Part shown: one piece after another, positions 45,001 to 56,286 of the stretch
Layout: each line of letters opens with the position of its first letter
Position numbering within the stretch: position 1 is the first letter of the stretch
Origin: Cunninghamia lanceolata
Lineage: Eukaryota; Streptophyta; Pinopsida; Cupressales; Cupressaceae
Assembly: GCA_027924645.1 (NCBI GenBank)
Contig: BSBN01001150.1
Coordinates: forward strand, 2,852,001 to 2,916,000
Reading direction: 5' to 3'
DNA length: 64,000 nt
Position numbers and translations under genes: made by a program
Notes under the pieces: generated by a model
Told to the model about the DNA's origin: nothing
The model's database searches: none
Seen by the model: the letters and a program-made list of their open reading frames with translations, nothing else

Positions 45001-46265
45001 TTTTCTTTCAAGTTGGAATGAAATTTAATATACATTATGTTATTGATGATGCTATTGTTGATATTAGAATCATTAGTAGATGTTATGGACTTGACTCTAT
45101 GGGTAGGAGTCAAGATCACTATGTATGGTCATGTCACATGGAAGAAAACAATAAATGCTTATAAATAATGACTTTTGGGATTAAAATGAATTGTGGTGTT
45201 TTTGGTTTTTGAACATGGTAAATTGAACCTTAAGAGCATATGAAATTTTTGGTTCAAACCATTTTAAAACAACACTTAAATTGAGGTAGATATGCCTTGT
45301 TTTGTGTTATCTTGCTTTAGGCTTGCAATGACCTAAGCCTTCACTTGTCTTGGATCTTGTGATCATCTTTCATGTCCTATGAGGTTAAAAATTAGTGTTG
45401 AGGGTTAATTATGTTAGTAAGCTTGTATAGGATCCATTGGATAGACTTGGTGTCAATCTTTGTGGCTCTAGTAACCTCATTTTTCTCTAGAGGTCTTGTA
45501 CATAATCTAGAATCGCCTATCTTGTACATGTGTGATCCTAGGATATCCTGGATGATTTGAAAATAGATTGGGTGATTTTCACTAGTAATAGGGTTGATTT
45601 GGCCCAAGAGAGGAAATTCACATTGGTAATAGGGACGATCCTCAAACAATGAGCACTTCCTAAACTTTTTTGGAAAAGTTTTCTAAATGAAAGTTGCTCC
45701 CTAGTGTTTTCATTATCAACCTATCATCTTGGTTTGGAGATGTTTGAGGTTTCTTGTAATTGGTTCATCCTTTTATGTTGATGATCATGCCTTTGTGTGA
45801 AAATAACTAGTTGACTAATTGACTAGGTCAGGTCTTAGATCTCTTGATTGTCCTACCTCATGCATAAGTGAACCTTAAGTATGGATGTCATTTCCACTAC
45901 ACTGTAGATTTTTGGGTGTGCCTTGATTGGGTTGAGAGATGAATTATGTGCCACTCTCATTCTAATCCCTTGTTTTTCAATAAAATGGGATCGTGGTCTA
46001 GTGCATGATCATTATTTCTAGAGGCAACTCTATCCTCTCATATGGTTATTATAGTGAAGTAGACACATGACAAAGTTAATAATTTCAATTGTGTCATCAT
46101 GCTTGTGTACTGGCGTCACATGTTTTGAGTTTGTTTCCTCATGTTGCAACATCCTTAGTTTGTAGGTGTGCATTATGGCACATTGGTGTCACATTTGTAT
46201 CATGAAAAATTTGTCCATCCATTATTTGACAGTCAATGTCTTGGGTGAAATCTTGGGGCATTACA
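42087..46265 (-). mobile_element. X, main part: probable long solo LTR in H's RT
   Basis: On the minus strand this starts TGTAATGCCCCAAGATTTCACCC at 46265, directly after H's RT reads FMEGF. TGTAATGCCC/TGTAACACCC starts are common in plant Ty3/gypsy LTRs. Together with 15849-15933 it totals about 4.26 kb and contains no coding domain on either strand; the frame at 45392-45649 has no signature. H resumes with SFFGYNQI left of it. The bases at the two junctions (gtttt on the right, ctttt on the left, minus strand) would be a target duplication with one change, and the terminal CA on the left has drifted. I infer a solo LTR; an unrecognised non-coding element is the alternative. Confidence 0.6.
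44250..44531 (+). repeat. Tandem repeat of about 31 bp, about nine units
   Basis: Units of the form atcaccattctc-(tt/att)-(c/g)acatg-ttnttggtgg repeat from 44250 to 44531 with variation. Alternating units resemble each other more (a roughly 62-bp higher-order period). It is part of X. Frames of H-S-L-C-M-L-L-V-V type through it are repeat artefacts. Confidence 0.8.
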
Positions 46266-46268
46266 AAA

Positions 46269-46511
46269 ACCTTCCATGAAAGAGAAAAGTTCATGATCAA
46301 CTATGGAATCGACAATCATGTTGATATTAGGTAAGGGGAAGTAATCTCTAGGAGAAGCCATGTTGAGATCACAAAAGTTAGTGCATATTTGAATGCAACC
46401 ATCAAGTTTGATAATAGGGACAACATTGGAGATCCATGGTGAATAGTTAATAAGATTAATGAATCTAGCCTTAAGAAGTTTCTCTATTTCTTCCTTTATT
46501 ACGAGAGCCAC
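46269..46511 (-). pseudogene. H reverse transcriptase, N-terminal part
   Basis: The minus strand reads VIKEEIEKLLKARFINLINYSPWISNVVPIIK, then DGCIQICTNFCDLNMASPRDYFPLPNINMIVD and HELFSFMEGF. These are the first RT blocks of Ty3/gypsy pol, where relatives have KEEI-KLL.AGFI-P, W.SN-V-V-KKDG-R-C-D-R-LN-a-P.D-.PLP. The aspartate of the catalytic block comes after SFMEG. X interrupts the frame here. The remaining RT is at 15848 leftwards. Confidence 0.85.
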
Positions 46512-47869
46512 TTTAAGATGTATTTTATGGATTTTTTATTTCACAGGTTTGGAATTAGGTGAAAGAACATTATTATGTACTACAATAGTAGGGTCTATTA
46601 CATGCATGTCTTTATAGGTCTAGGTGAAAATGTCAAGAAAATACGAAGGACTTTTTCATGAGTTGAATGTTTAGATTAAGAAAGACATTTGCCTATTTTG
46701 AGTATCTTCTCAAGGTTAGAGGAGTTCGTAGAGATATTAACTATTTCCCCCATAGTTAGGGTACTATGATCCTTAATAAATGACAAAGTAGGAAAAACCA
46801 ACTGAAGTTCACACAATAAGATAGAATTAGAATTTGACATGATAGATTGACCAAATTATGCATAAGGATTGAGAGAGAAAGATAATCTATAGTCATCATG
46901 ATAAGAAGGAGAAGCAAAGTGGATGCCTAAGAATTTGGATAAAACTTGATCATTGGAGAAGGTATCAAGGTGGAGGATATTAGAGGATGAAGTGAAGTCA
47001 AGAAACTCAGGGGATTACAATGAGAGTATTGGAACTAGAAGAAATCACATGTAATAATCTAAGTTGATGTCATTCTTAATATTTGCAGGGCACTAACTAA
47101 GGTTGGCTTTCCTAGTTTGGAAATCAAGTTGGATGGATGTTTTGATGCCTTATTCACTACATTCCAATCCCTTCCCTTGGAATCCATTACATACAATAAA
47201 TTAAAATCCTTTTCCATATAGTTCAGCAAAATCTAGGGAGTAAAAGTCATTAGGTTTAGTTGTAGGGGTGAAAGAGTGAGAAGAAGAATCATGTGGTGGC
47301 AGTGATAGAGGTGCAATATTTTTAGGTGAAGATGATGGAAATGGATGATTAGGAGATGATGTTGCATTTGTGGAGATAAATATTGAGGAGGTTTACCATA
47401 TTCATGAGGGCCCACATGTATTGCTAGAATGTAAAAGTCTTGAGGATTAATTTTTTATTCTCCAACATAGGAAGGGGTAAAGTTAAGAGAACCCCAATCA
47501 TTTCCTAATAAAGCATTGGAGGATGGAGAATATGGCTGGGTAAGAGGAGGGGTATTGAATTTTGTTTCATTAGGTTGGGTTGGGGTGGATGTAGATGGAA
47601 ATTCATTAAGAGTTGAAGAGAAAGAAAAAAGATTGTTTGGAGAAGAAGTGTTTGCAAAGTGTTTAGGTGAAGAAGAAGCAAGATTGTTTGGGGTAGAGAT
47701 GTTGGAGGAGGGATTGTGTGCCCCTTCTTTGGTGAATATTTAGAATAATGTTGAAATTCATGTAGCTATATGGAAAAGAGCACCTAGGTCAATAGTTTGA
47801 CAATGGGGCTTCATCAATGTATATAGTGTAAGACTAGTTGTTATACATAAATTTTAAGCATTAATGGAG
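46512..47869 (-). pseudogene. H spacer between protease and RT
   Basis: The minus strand is pyrimidine-rich and reads serine-, proline- and leucine-rich peptide with many stops. A recognisable bit is FYSLDFAELYGKG near 47235-47205 and MGEIVNISTNSSNLEKILKIGK near 46755-46690. Spacers of this composition separate protease and RT in Tat-type elements. No domain can be named. Confidence 0.5.
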
Positions 47870-48150
47870 GGTGGAGGGTGATATCTCTCATTGCATGGAG
47901 TGAAGGATGTCCAAAGAGGATATTATAGGCTAATTTACTAGGCATATGTGAAAGAGAGTGTCAAGAGTAAAAGACCCAACAATGATGGACAAAGTACTTG
48001 TGTCTAGAGGTTCTCTACTAATATTATCAAAACCATAAATGGCTAGGTTATATTTGTCTAGGTTTAAGTAATTGATCTAGACACAACTAATGAAATTTAT
48101 GCTACAAATGTTTAAACCTACCCCATTATCAATAAAAACCCTTTTTATAT
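47870..48150 (-). pseudogene. H protease
   Basis: The minus strand reads KRVFIDNGVGLNIC near 48145-48100, the aspartic-protease active site (normally LIDNGSSLNIC; D-N-G is kept, S is V). Further on it reads LAIYGFDNISREPLDTSTLSIIVG near 48050-47980 and FTLDTLFHICLVN, which match the GFD..REPLGTLTLPIIVGP block of Tat-like proteases. The end (usually LLGRPWIH) is decayed to SLDILHSMQ near 47910, followed by ISPSTLH. Frame breaks make it inactive. Confidence 0.75.
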
Positions 48151-48455
48151 CAATATTTCATACCCTGTAATAATGATTGGATGGAGGGATTCTTGTATAA
48201 TGGAAAGGAATGGAAATTCAAATGTTAATGAAATGTCTTATATAAATTCAATCATAGATGTTATTTCAATAGGTTGGATAGATGGTTGAAATAAGATTTG
48301 TTGTAGGGATTGTTGAAGGATATTTCTATGAGAGGAAGAAATCTTGAGGAGATCCCAAAGAGATATCATGGCTTGTGTTGATTCTAGTTTTTCAAGTAAA
48401 CCATATTCTTTATGAGTTTTAGAGCGGCAAGATTGGAAATGTTATTTTGGTTGGA

Positions 48456-49000
48456 TTAAGTATAATATGTATGTCCTACTATACGATAATCATTGGTTTT
48501 AAGTGGAGCACTATGAACTATGTTCATGGTAGAAGTAGGGAGTGAAGGTTGAGTTTGAGTTGCTACTTTAACTACAATGTGAAGTGTTGGGATAAAAACA
48601 TTAGAGGTTGTGGGTTGGGAATGGTTTATTTTCAAATCTATAGGGGAAGTAGTGGTTCCATTAGATCTCTTTAAAACATGCATAATAACATGAGATTTAG
48701 AAGGGGAAAGGATGAACAACAAACATTATCAAAAGTAATAATAGGAGAAGAGAAATAGTTAACAATGGTAGATGCTAAGTCACTAAAGGAGGTATACACT
48801 ACTCCATAAGTATCAAAACATATATGAGCACAACCATGTAAAGTAGGGGAAAAGAGAGAAATCAAATCTTATTCATTTTCCTTTATATAATTCATATAAA
48901 ACAAAATTCTCAAAGTGCTCCCTAGGATCACAATTACCATCACAGTGCTTTGGGTAATCTTGAGAATGATTATCAAATATGTGAACACTATACGAGTCTT
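48456..49000 (-). pseudogene. H gag core and following linker
   Basis: Minus-strand frames read LGSTLRILFYMNYIKENE near 48950-48870, DLISLFSPTLHGCAHICFDTYG and SFSDLASTIVNYFSSPI (48865-48735). This pattern matches the gypsy gag core (Y-..E.-L...F...L.G-A..WF, then SF-LA..F...Y). It is followed by KRSNGTTTSPIDLKINHSQPTTSN and a linker to 48456 (DYRIVGHTYYT, then a stop). Diverged, with stops and shifts. The upstream part of gag lies on the other side of copia C1. Confidence 0.65.
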
Positions 49001-49240
49001 GTTCATCAAACACAAAATTGGAACACACATTAGAATATGGAGAGGGTAGAACCTATTGAGGAATGAGGATATGATGATTGGTGAAGGTTAGGGGGAGAGG
49101 CATGTCTAGAGGAAGGTGGAAACAAAGGAGGAGGTTGATACAATAGACTAGAGATATCATGAGAGTGTAAAGAGGGCAATTTGAGAAGGGAGAGAAGAGT
49201 TAGAGGGAATATAAAGTGAGGAGTAAGATGATGAAGTAAC

Positions 49241-50482
49241 TATTAGATTTAGGGCAGACAACTGAGAGGGGGGGTGAATCAGTTGTACAAAACTTTCTTC
49301 CAATTCAAACACTTAACTCCACATTGTTATTTAGCAGCATAATAGTAAATCAATCATGGAAATACAATGCAACAAATCAAGACTAGAAACACATCAACAC
49401 ATGAGACACCAAGATTTTGATGTGGAAAACCCAGTTAAGGGAAAAACCATGGGGTGATTAACCCAAGATTGTATTCTCTGTTAGAAGAATAGAAAGAACA
49501 AAATGGCACATGCCAATTAGAGCTCACTGCCCGAGCACACTGCTCACAAGAGGCTCATTGCCTACAAGAGACACACTGTCTACAAATAAATAAGTATCAC
49601 CTACTTGAACTGGAAAATAGCATCTTCACCATGCTTGAATTAGTTCCATTTAAGCCCAATACTTTTGCTCTGCCTTTCGCTCTCCTCCTTACTACCACAC
49701 ACTCATTTCCACAAAGACAAATTTAAAATGACTTCGCAATCCCTTATTTATATAAGGAATTGACTTAGGAATAATCATCTAAGTCGGAAAACATCCAAAA
49801 GAACATCCGAGGATGTGTAACTCATCCAGTTGGCCAGTCTCAAGAAGAACACCATCATCTGGAAGTTATTCTTCAATTTCAAGCTCTAAATTTAATGCGG
49901 ACCACCAACATGAACTGGACACGATCCAAAGACCTCCACAAGCTTGCCTGAACCACCAAGAACATCCACACTTCATCTGCTTACTGAAATCCTTCTCTCC
50001 TTCATCTGGAACCTCAAGAACACAGTCTTGTCATAAAGGAATAGATGCTTGCGGACCTTCAAACCACGAACCAATCAAGTTGACACTTCACAAAGACTTC
50101 TTCAACACTCCTTCAAATCCACAGAACAGGACGATGAATTTCTGGATCTCACCGGACCTATCTGTATCACTCTGTCACCACTGAACATCTACCGGAACCA
50201 GTTTTACTTGAGCGGCCAAAACTTCTTCAGATCTTCATGCGGACCTCTGAAATCTCTACTGGACCACCTTAAGACACATATCTACAAACCCTTTAAACCA
50301 CATCCTCTGCTCCTCATCCTATCTTGGACTTTTATCTTACTGTCATTACTGTTCTTCACTATTCCTGATTGAGACTAATTTTCTCAATATCCTCAGCACA
50401 TAGCTCATCCAATCCTTATCATTAATGCAATAGGAGTATGTTGACATCAATGACAACACCGGTTAGGTCCATACTTGCAACA
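49241..50482 (-). repeat. C1 3' LTR
   Basis: On the minus strand it starts TGTTGCAAGTATGG and ends CCCTAAATCTAATA. The polypurine tract of C1 (minus GACAAAGGGGGAGAT) adjoins at 50483-50498. It aligns along its length with 55032-56281. Small plus-strand frames at 49813-50372 are LTR sequence, not genes. Confidence 0.9.
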
Positions 50483-50814
50483 ATCTCCCCCTTTGTCATT
50501 GATGGCAACATATGATGTGAAAAACTATTTTAACCATCAAGACAAGAACTTCTTCTTACTGTCACAACTCCCCCTATCAGCAACAACCATTCACATATCT
50601 TCTCTCCCTTTACTGCTCCCTCTTTGATCAGCATCCACTTGTTTTTCACATGTCTTCTCTCCCCCTTTGACATCAATGGCAAAGGGCACATACTTGCAAT
50701 TCCACCACTTCAGAATCATACCTGCTGCTCCCCCTAAGTAGCAGCTCCCCAACATCAATCCAGATCACAAGATGTGACTGTGATACCCACCAGACTGATG
50801 CACATTAGTGCACC
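50483..50814 (-). other. C1 3' untranslated region with polypurine tract
   Basis: On the minus strand this runs from the RNase H stop to the LTR. It contains GGGGGAGAT-type tracts at 50483-50495, near 50564-50575 (aactccccct) and near 50665-50675 (ctccccctttgacatcaatggc), so the tract next to the LTR has relatives upstream. No coding sequence. Confidence 0.7.
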
Positions 50815-51476
50815 TTAGTTCATCACCGGAGGGGCAATAACCCCTAACTTCTCCCTGAGAAACTCAAAAGAGTCCTTAGGTAGAGGTTTAGTAAAGATGT
50901 CTGTAATCTGATCCTTGGAAGGCACAAACTCCAATCTAACTTCATTCTTGTTCACTTGCTCTCTCAAAAAGTGAAACTTGATGGATATGTGTTTAGTCTT
51001 TGAATGTAACACCGGATTCTTAGATATATTTATTGCACTTGAATTATCATAGAAGATTGTGATAGGTTCTTCATACTCCACTTTGATATCTCTTAGCATC
51101 TGCTTCATCCACAAAACTTGAGTGCAAGTACCTGCTGCTCCATATATTCTACTTCAGTTGTAGACAGAGATATTGCCTCTTGTTTCTTGCTTAGCCAAGA
51201 AACCAATCTCTTCCCCAAAAAGAATGCTCCACCACTGGTACTCTTTCGGTCATCCACATCTCCTGCCCAATCTGCATATATATATGCATGAAGAGAGAAA
51301 TTATGATCTCTAGGATACCACAAACCATACCCAACTGTCCCTTTTAGATATCTAAAAATCCTCTTGATTTCCATGACATGAGATTCTCTAGGATCAGCCT
51401 GGAATCTAGCAACAAGACCAACAGCTTGCATAATGTCTGGTCTAGTTTGAGTGAGATACAACAGTCCTCCAATCAT
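50815..51476 (-). pseudogene. C1 RNase H
   Basis: 51476-51105 reads MIGGLLYLTQTRPDIMQAVG (RT-RNase H connection), YADWAGDVDDRKSTSGGAFF (first catalytic aspartate, ADWAGD) and AISLSTTEVEYM (glutamate). 51114-50815 reads PITIFYDNSSAINISKNPV (third site, YDN), SKTKHISIKFHFLRE and DIFTKPLPKDSFEFLREKLGV, ending at the natural copia C-terminus. A one-base shift near 51130 separates the two parts. The motifs are those of copia RNase H. Confidence 0.9.
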
Positions 51477-51491
51477 TGACCTATACTTTGT

Positions 51492-52682
51492 CTAATCAGC
51501 CTTAGGAGAGTCATCATCTTTGCTCAACTTACATCTGGTTGCCATGGGAGTATTCATTAGTTTTGATTCTTCCATCCCAAATTTCTTCAATATTTCTTTC
51601 ACATATTTGGTCTGAGAAATGAAGATTCCTTTCTTTGTTTGAGTGATTTGTAGACCCAAGAAAAAATTCATTTCACCAAGCATGGACATCTCAAACTCAC
51701 TTTTCATTTGATTTGCAAAAGTTTTACACATACTATCTCTTCCTCCAAAGATGATATCATCAACAAATACTTCAACAATCAAGATGTTTTCATGATCAAT
51801 TTTGAAATATAAATTACTATCAGCAGTACCTTTGTTGAAACCAATCTTCAAAAGATGCTTATCCAATCTTTCATACCAGGCTCTTAGGGCTGACTTTAGT
51901 CCATATAGTGCCTTCTTCAACTTGCAGACCATATCACCATGATCAGACAATTAAAATCCATTTGGTTTCTCTATGTACACTTCTTCTTCCAAGTCACCAT
52001 TCAAGAAGGCAGACTTGACATCCATTTGATATACCTTGAAATCCTTGAAGGCAGCAAAGGCAAGAAATAATTTGACAGCTTCAATTCTTGCCACCGGAGC
52101 AAAAGTTTCTTCAAAATCAACTCCTTCTATTTGAGAGTAACCCTTGCAAACCAATCTGGCTTTATTTCTGATTACTTCACCAACTTCATTTAGTTTGTTC
52201 TGGAAGACCCATTTTGTTCCAATCACATTCTTGTTTCTAGGTCTGGGAACAAGATCCCAAGTGTGATTTTTCTCAATTTGCATTAGCTCTTCCTCCATTG
52301 CTTTAGTCCAGTTTTTATCATTGCAAGCTTCATTCACTATCTTAGGTTCAATCTTTGAGATCAGGCAATACTCTTCTGAATCTTGAACGATTCTCCTTCT
52401 TGTTTGTACTCCTTTGCTTTTATCACCTATGATCTGATCCTCAGAGTGGTTCAGTCTTACATACCTGGGAACTTTTGAAAATTCTTGCACTTCTGATTCT
52501 TGATCAGGCTCATTGAAACTCAACTCTTCTTCCTGATTTACCGGATTAGTTTGGATCAGACTTACAGAGGAGGCTTGGGCTCCTTGAATTAGAACACCAT
52601 TCTGATCATCTTCATCATATTCATAAAACTTTGAGGGTTTCTCAATTCCCTCATCAACCTTCACATTTGTACTTTCTATCAT
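51492..52682 (-). pseudogene. C1 reverse transcriptase
   Basis: 52682-51951 starts with a polar linker, then [50 protein letters not shown] and [22 protein letters not shown], ending [22 protein letters not shown] (catalytic aspartate in [10 protein letters not shown]). 51950-51492 continues with KLKKALYGLKSALRAWYE and VFVDDIIFGG (the YVDD box with F) then EFEMSMLGEMNFFLGLQI. Single stops at 51949 and 51490 separate pieces of the same frame. All RT blocks are present in canonical copia order, and the catalytic aspartates are intact. Confidence 0.95.
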
Positions 52683-52721
52683 CTTTCTCAGTCTCTTGTT
52701 ATAACACCAGTATGCTTTGCT

Positions 52722-53381
52722 TTAAGTAGAGTAACCCAAGAATATTCTTTCATCACTTCTAGCATCAAACTTCCCTAGATCTTCATCTCTTTTAATGTAA
52801 CATTTGCTACCAAAAACTCTAAAATACCTCATAGTAGGAGTGATGCCAAACCAAAGTTCATAAGGAGTCTTACCAGTATTGCTTCTAATTTGAACTCGAT
52901 TGAGAGTATAGACTACAGTGCTGACAGCTTCTCTCCAATAGATCTGAGGAACATTTGCTTCCATCATCATGGTTCTAGATGCTTCTTGGATGGTCCAGTT
53001 CTTTCTCTCCACTACTCCATTCTGCTGTGGAGTCTTAGGAGCAGACAATTGTCTCTTTATTCCATGTTTCTCACAGAACTCTATGAACTCACCGGATGTG
53101 AATTCTCCACCTCTATCAGACCTCAGACACTTCAATTTTAATCCAGTTTCATTCTCTACCATAGCCTTGAATATTTTGAATTTCTCAAGAGCTTCTGATT
53201 TCTCTTTTAGAAAGGTTACCCACATCATCCGGGAATAGTCATCAATTAGTAGCATGAAGTATCTATCACCTTGAATACTCCTGATTCTTGCTAGACCACA
53301 AAGATCAATATGAGCTAAGTCTAATAATCTGGTAGAAGACAGTTCCTTACTCTTGAATGTGACTCTGCTCAGCTTATCCAA
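52722..53381 (-). pseudogene. C1 integrase core
   Basis: One 220-residue frame. HIDLCGLARIRSIQGDRYFM (first D), FMLLIDDYSRMMWVTFLK, CLRSDRGGEFTSGEFIEFC (second D) and TPQQNGVVERKNWTIQEA (catalytic E) form the complete DDE triad with copia spacing. It ends with YELWFGITPTMRYFRVFGSKCY and DARSDERIFLGYST, the usual end of the copia integrase region, before a stop at 52720. The HHCC zinc finger is in the upstream fragment (53677-53382). Intact acting sites but single stops on both sides. Confidence 0.95.
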
Positions 53382-53981
53382 CTAACATTCTTTGCACAAG
53401 CTATTAGTAGGTTTCACCAATTTTGGAAGATCTCTTACAGCCTGAGTATTGCTTATCTTGATGATATTATCAAAATTCACATGACACATCCTCCTATACC
53501 ATAACCAACTCTAATCAACTTGAACAAATAAGCAACTTTTATCAGTACCAACCAAATGAAAGATATTACCTTTTGTTTGAGTACCGGATGCAATCTCTGT
53601 TCTGAAACTTTCAAAGATCTTGCATTTTCCATTCTTGAATCAGAGATCATAGCCTTTGTCCACCAACTGTCCAACACTGAGAAGATTGTGCTTCAAACCT
53701 TCAACATATAGTACATTACCAGTTTTGTTCCTTCCATCAAAAGAAATAGTTCCTCTACCTCTGATTCTATGAGCAGAATTATCACCAAACTTTACCACTC
53801 CTCCTTCATACCTCTCCAAATCTATGAACTTATTTTTGTCACCTGTCATATGGTGAGAGCAACCATTGTCAATGACCCAATCATCTTTCTCTTCAGCTTG
53901 GGCAGCTAGAGCTCTTTCCACAGTCTTATGATTGACAGATACAGAGGACATTGGATCTTCTTCCTTGATGGCAATGAACAC
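53382..53981 (-). pseudogene. C1 protease and gag-preintegrase/zinc finger
   Basis: 53981-53640 reads DDWVIDNGCSHHMTGDKNKF, the copia protease active-site region (normally W-hD-SGCS-HMTG; D is kept, S changed to N), then VLYVEGLKHNLLSVGQLVDKGY. After a stop at 53638 the frame goes on with IFESFRTEIASGTQ, WLWYRRMCHVNFDNI (HHCC histidines: normally WH.R.GH-N) and NSLCKEC, the zinc-finger cysteines, ending at a stop near 53382. The first histidine of the finger has become Y. Confidence 0.85.
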
Positions 53982-54908
53982 CTATTCATTTCCGGATTTG
54001 TTTCCTATCTCTAATTCATCATCTGTTACTCCTTCATTATCATCATCTTCATGTACATAGTAACAGTTCTTTTGGAACCTTGGCTTGTTAGGATTTTGCC
54101 TTGAAAACCTTTCCGGACACCTTGAGGCAAAATGACCAATCTTATTGCAGTTAAAACACTTAAAAGGCAATTTTCCTTCATACTTACCGGATCCTCTTGG
54201 TAGTCTCTTTGCAATAAGGGCTTCAAGTTGAGTAGTTTCTATTTCTTCTTCTTCCAGGTCTTTTCTTTCTTTTTCATACCATGATAGTTTCCTTGATGAG
54301 CTCTCTCCCAGATCAAACCTTTGTTTACCTTTTACAGAGGCACTGGCTTTGAATGTAGATTCAGTCTTGGGGGGGTAATCTCCAAACTCGGTCATTTCAA
54401 ATGCAACCAACTTGCCAACCAATTGATCTCTTGTGACAGTTGTATGGGCTCTGAATTCTTCAATGGAAGCAACCTTGATTTTATAAGAAGTGGGAAGGGA
54501 TTTGAGAATTTTGCCAACAATCTCATTTTCATCCAAGACTCCACCAACATTTCTAATTCCACAAACAATCTCATTTACTCTTGGCATAAAAGTAGTAATA
54601 TTTTCATCATCTCTCATCTTCAGATTTTTAAATTTCACTTTCAGACTCTGTAACCTTGCACATTTAACATACTTGTCTCCTTCATGCAATAGTTCTAATT
54701 TTTACCAAATCTCAAAAGCTGTTGGTAGGTCAACAACATTTGAAAGTTCTGAATCAGATAGTGCGCTTAGAAGAGCTTCTATAGTCCGCAGATTGTTTTC
54801 AGCATCTGTGATTTCATTTGGGGCTTTCGGACCACCCTGTGGAGGTGTATACTGTGTTGTAGCCATGGTCCAGTACGCCATTCCCATACATTGCAAATGA
54901 CATTTCAT
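53982..54908 (-). pseudogene. C1 gag
   Basis: 54908-54702 gives the N-terminus (MATTQYTPPQGG, then AFEIW) and 54689-53982, in the same frame after one stop, gives KCARLQSLKVKFKNLKMRDDENITTF, VGKILKSLPTSYKIKVASIEE, the UBN2-type copia gag domain. A CCHC knuckle follows: CFNCNKIGHFASRCP near 54155-54110. The C-terminal part is basic and then acidic (YYVHEDDDNEGVTDDELE). It ends at a stop at 53980 where the protease follows in frame. The likely start is MATTQYTPP near 54866. Confidence 0.9.
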
Positions 54909-55016
54909 GCGACCTTTCTAGAGATTAAAATTGGTTCCATCAAACTTCAGACTATCCTTCTTGTAAGATGACATCCTGGATCTCCTCAAGCGGTTAAGCT
55001 CCTTTTAGAGGAACTT

Positions 55017-55029
55017 GGCTCTTATACCA
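55017..55029 (-). other. C1 primer-binding site
   Basis: On the minus strand TGGTATAAGAGCC lies two bases after the 5' LTR. It differs at one base from TGGTATCAGAGCC, the common PBS complementary to the initiator methionine tRNA. Confidence 0.85.
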
Positions 55030-55031
55030 AT

Positions 55032-56281
55032 TGTTAGACTTAGGGCAGATAACTGAGAGGGGGGGTGAATCAGTTGTACAAAACTTTATTCCAATTCAAA
55101 CACTTAACTCCACATTGTTATTTAGCAGCATAATAGTAAATCAATCATGGAAACACAATGCAACAAATCAAGAGCAGAAACACATCAACACATGAGACAC
55201 CAAGATTTTGATGTGGAAAACACGGTGAAGGGAAAAACCACGGGGTGATTAACCCAAGATTGTATTCTATGTTAGAAGAATAGAAAGAACAAAATGCACA
55301 TGCCAATTAGGGTTCACTGCCCGAGTACACTGCTCACAAGAGGCTCACTGCCTACAAGAGACACACTGTCTACAAAGAAATAAGTATCACCTACTTGAAC
55401 TAGAAAATAGCATCTTCACCATGCTTGAATCAGTTCCATTTAAGCCCAATAGTTTTGCTCTACCTTTCACTCTCCTCCTTCCTACCACACACTCATCTCC
55501 ACAAAGACAACTTTAAAATGACTTCGCAATCCCTTATTTATACAAGGAATCAACTTAGGAATAATCATCTAAGTCGGCAAACATTCAAAAGAACATTCGC
55601 AGGATGTGTAACTCATCTGGTCAGCTAGTCTCAAGAAGAACACCATCATCTGGAAGTTATTCTTCAATTTCGAGCTCCAACTTTAATGCGGACCACCAAC
55701 ACGAATTGGACACGATCCAAAGACCTCCACACGCTTGCCCGAACCACCAAGAACATCCACACTTCATCTGCTTACTGAAATCCTTCTCTCCTTCATCTGG
55801 AACCTCAAGAACATAGTTTGTCATCACTGTCATAAAGGAATAGATGCTTGTGGACCTTCAAACCATGAACCAATCAAGTTGACACTTCACAAAGACTTCT
55901 TCAACACTCCCTGAAATATGCAGAACATGACAATGCATTTCTGGATCTCACCGGACCTATCTGTATCACTCTGTCACCACTGAACATCTGCCAAAACCAG
56001 TTTTACTTGAGCGGCCACAACTTCTTCAGATCTTCATGCGGACCTCTGAAATCTCAACTGGACCACCTTAAGACACATATATACAAACCCTTTAAACCGC
56101 ATTCTCTGATCCTTATCCTATCTTGGAATTTTATCTTACTGTCATTACTGTTCTTCACTGTTCTTGATTGAGACTAATTTTATCAATATCCTCAGCACAC
56201 AGCTCATCCAATTCTTATCATTAATGCAACAGGAGTATGTTGACATCAATGACAACACCGGTTAGGCCCATACTTGCAATA
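55032..56281 (-). repeat. C1 5' LTR
   Basis: It aligns with 49241-50482 end to end. Its minus-strand start has mutated from TGTTGCAAG to TATTGCAAG (56281), while its end TCTAACA (55032) is intact. The target duplication gtaac follows at 56282. Plus-strand frames at 55425-55816 are shared by the other LTR but carry no protein signature. Confidence 0.9.
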
Positions 56282-56286
56282 GTAAC

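Larger units (their letters stand above)
49236..56286 (-). mobile_element. C1: nearly complete Ty1/copia element, TSD gtaac, in H
   Basis: Element 49241-56281 (7041 bp) lies between two copies of gtaac (49236-49240, 56282-56286). LTRs are 1242 bp (49241-50482) and 1250 bp (55032-56281) and differ at scattered bases. Minus-strand coding order: gag with a CCHC knuckle, protease, gag-preintegrase, integrase, RT, RNase H, as in all copia elements. The single polyprotein frame is broken by about seven single stops (near 54694, 53980, 53638, 53382, 52720, 51949, 51490) and one frameshift near 51130. No domain is missing. It is the best preserved element in the window. LTR ends are TG..CA with one end mutated to TA in each copy. 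Confidence 0.95.

Noticed and set aside
49813..50372. Plus-strand frames of 107-123 residues (and 55425-55816)
   Set aside because: They lie within the two LTRs of C1, have no domain signature, and are antisense to the element.
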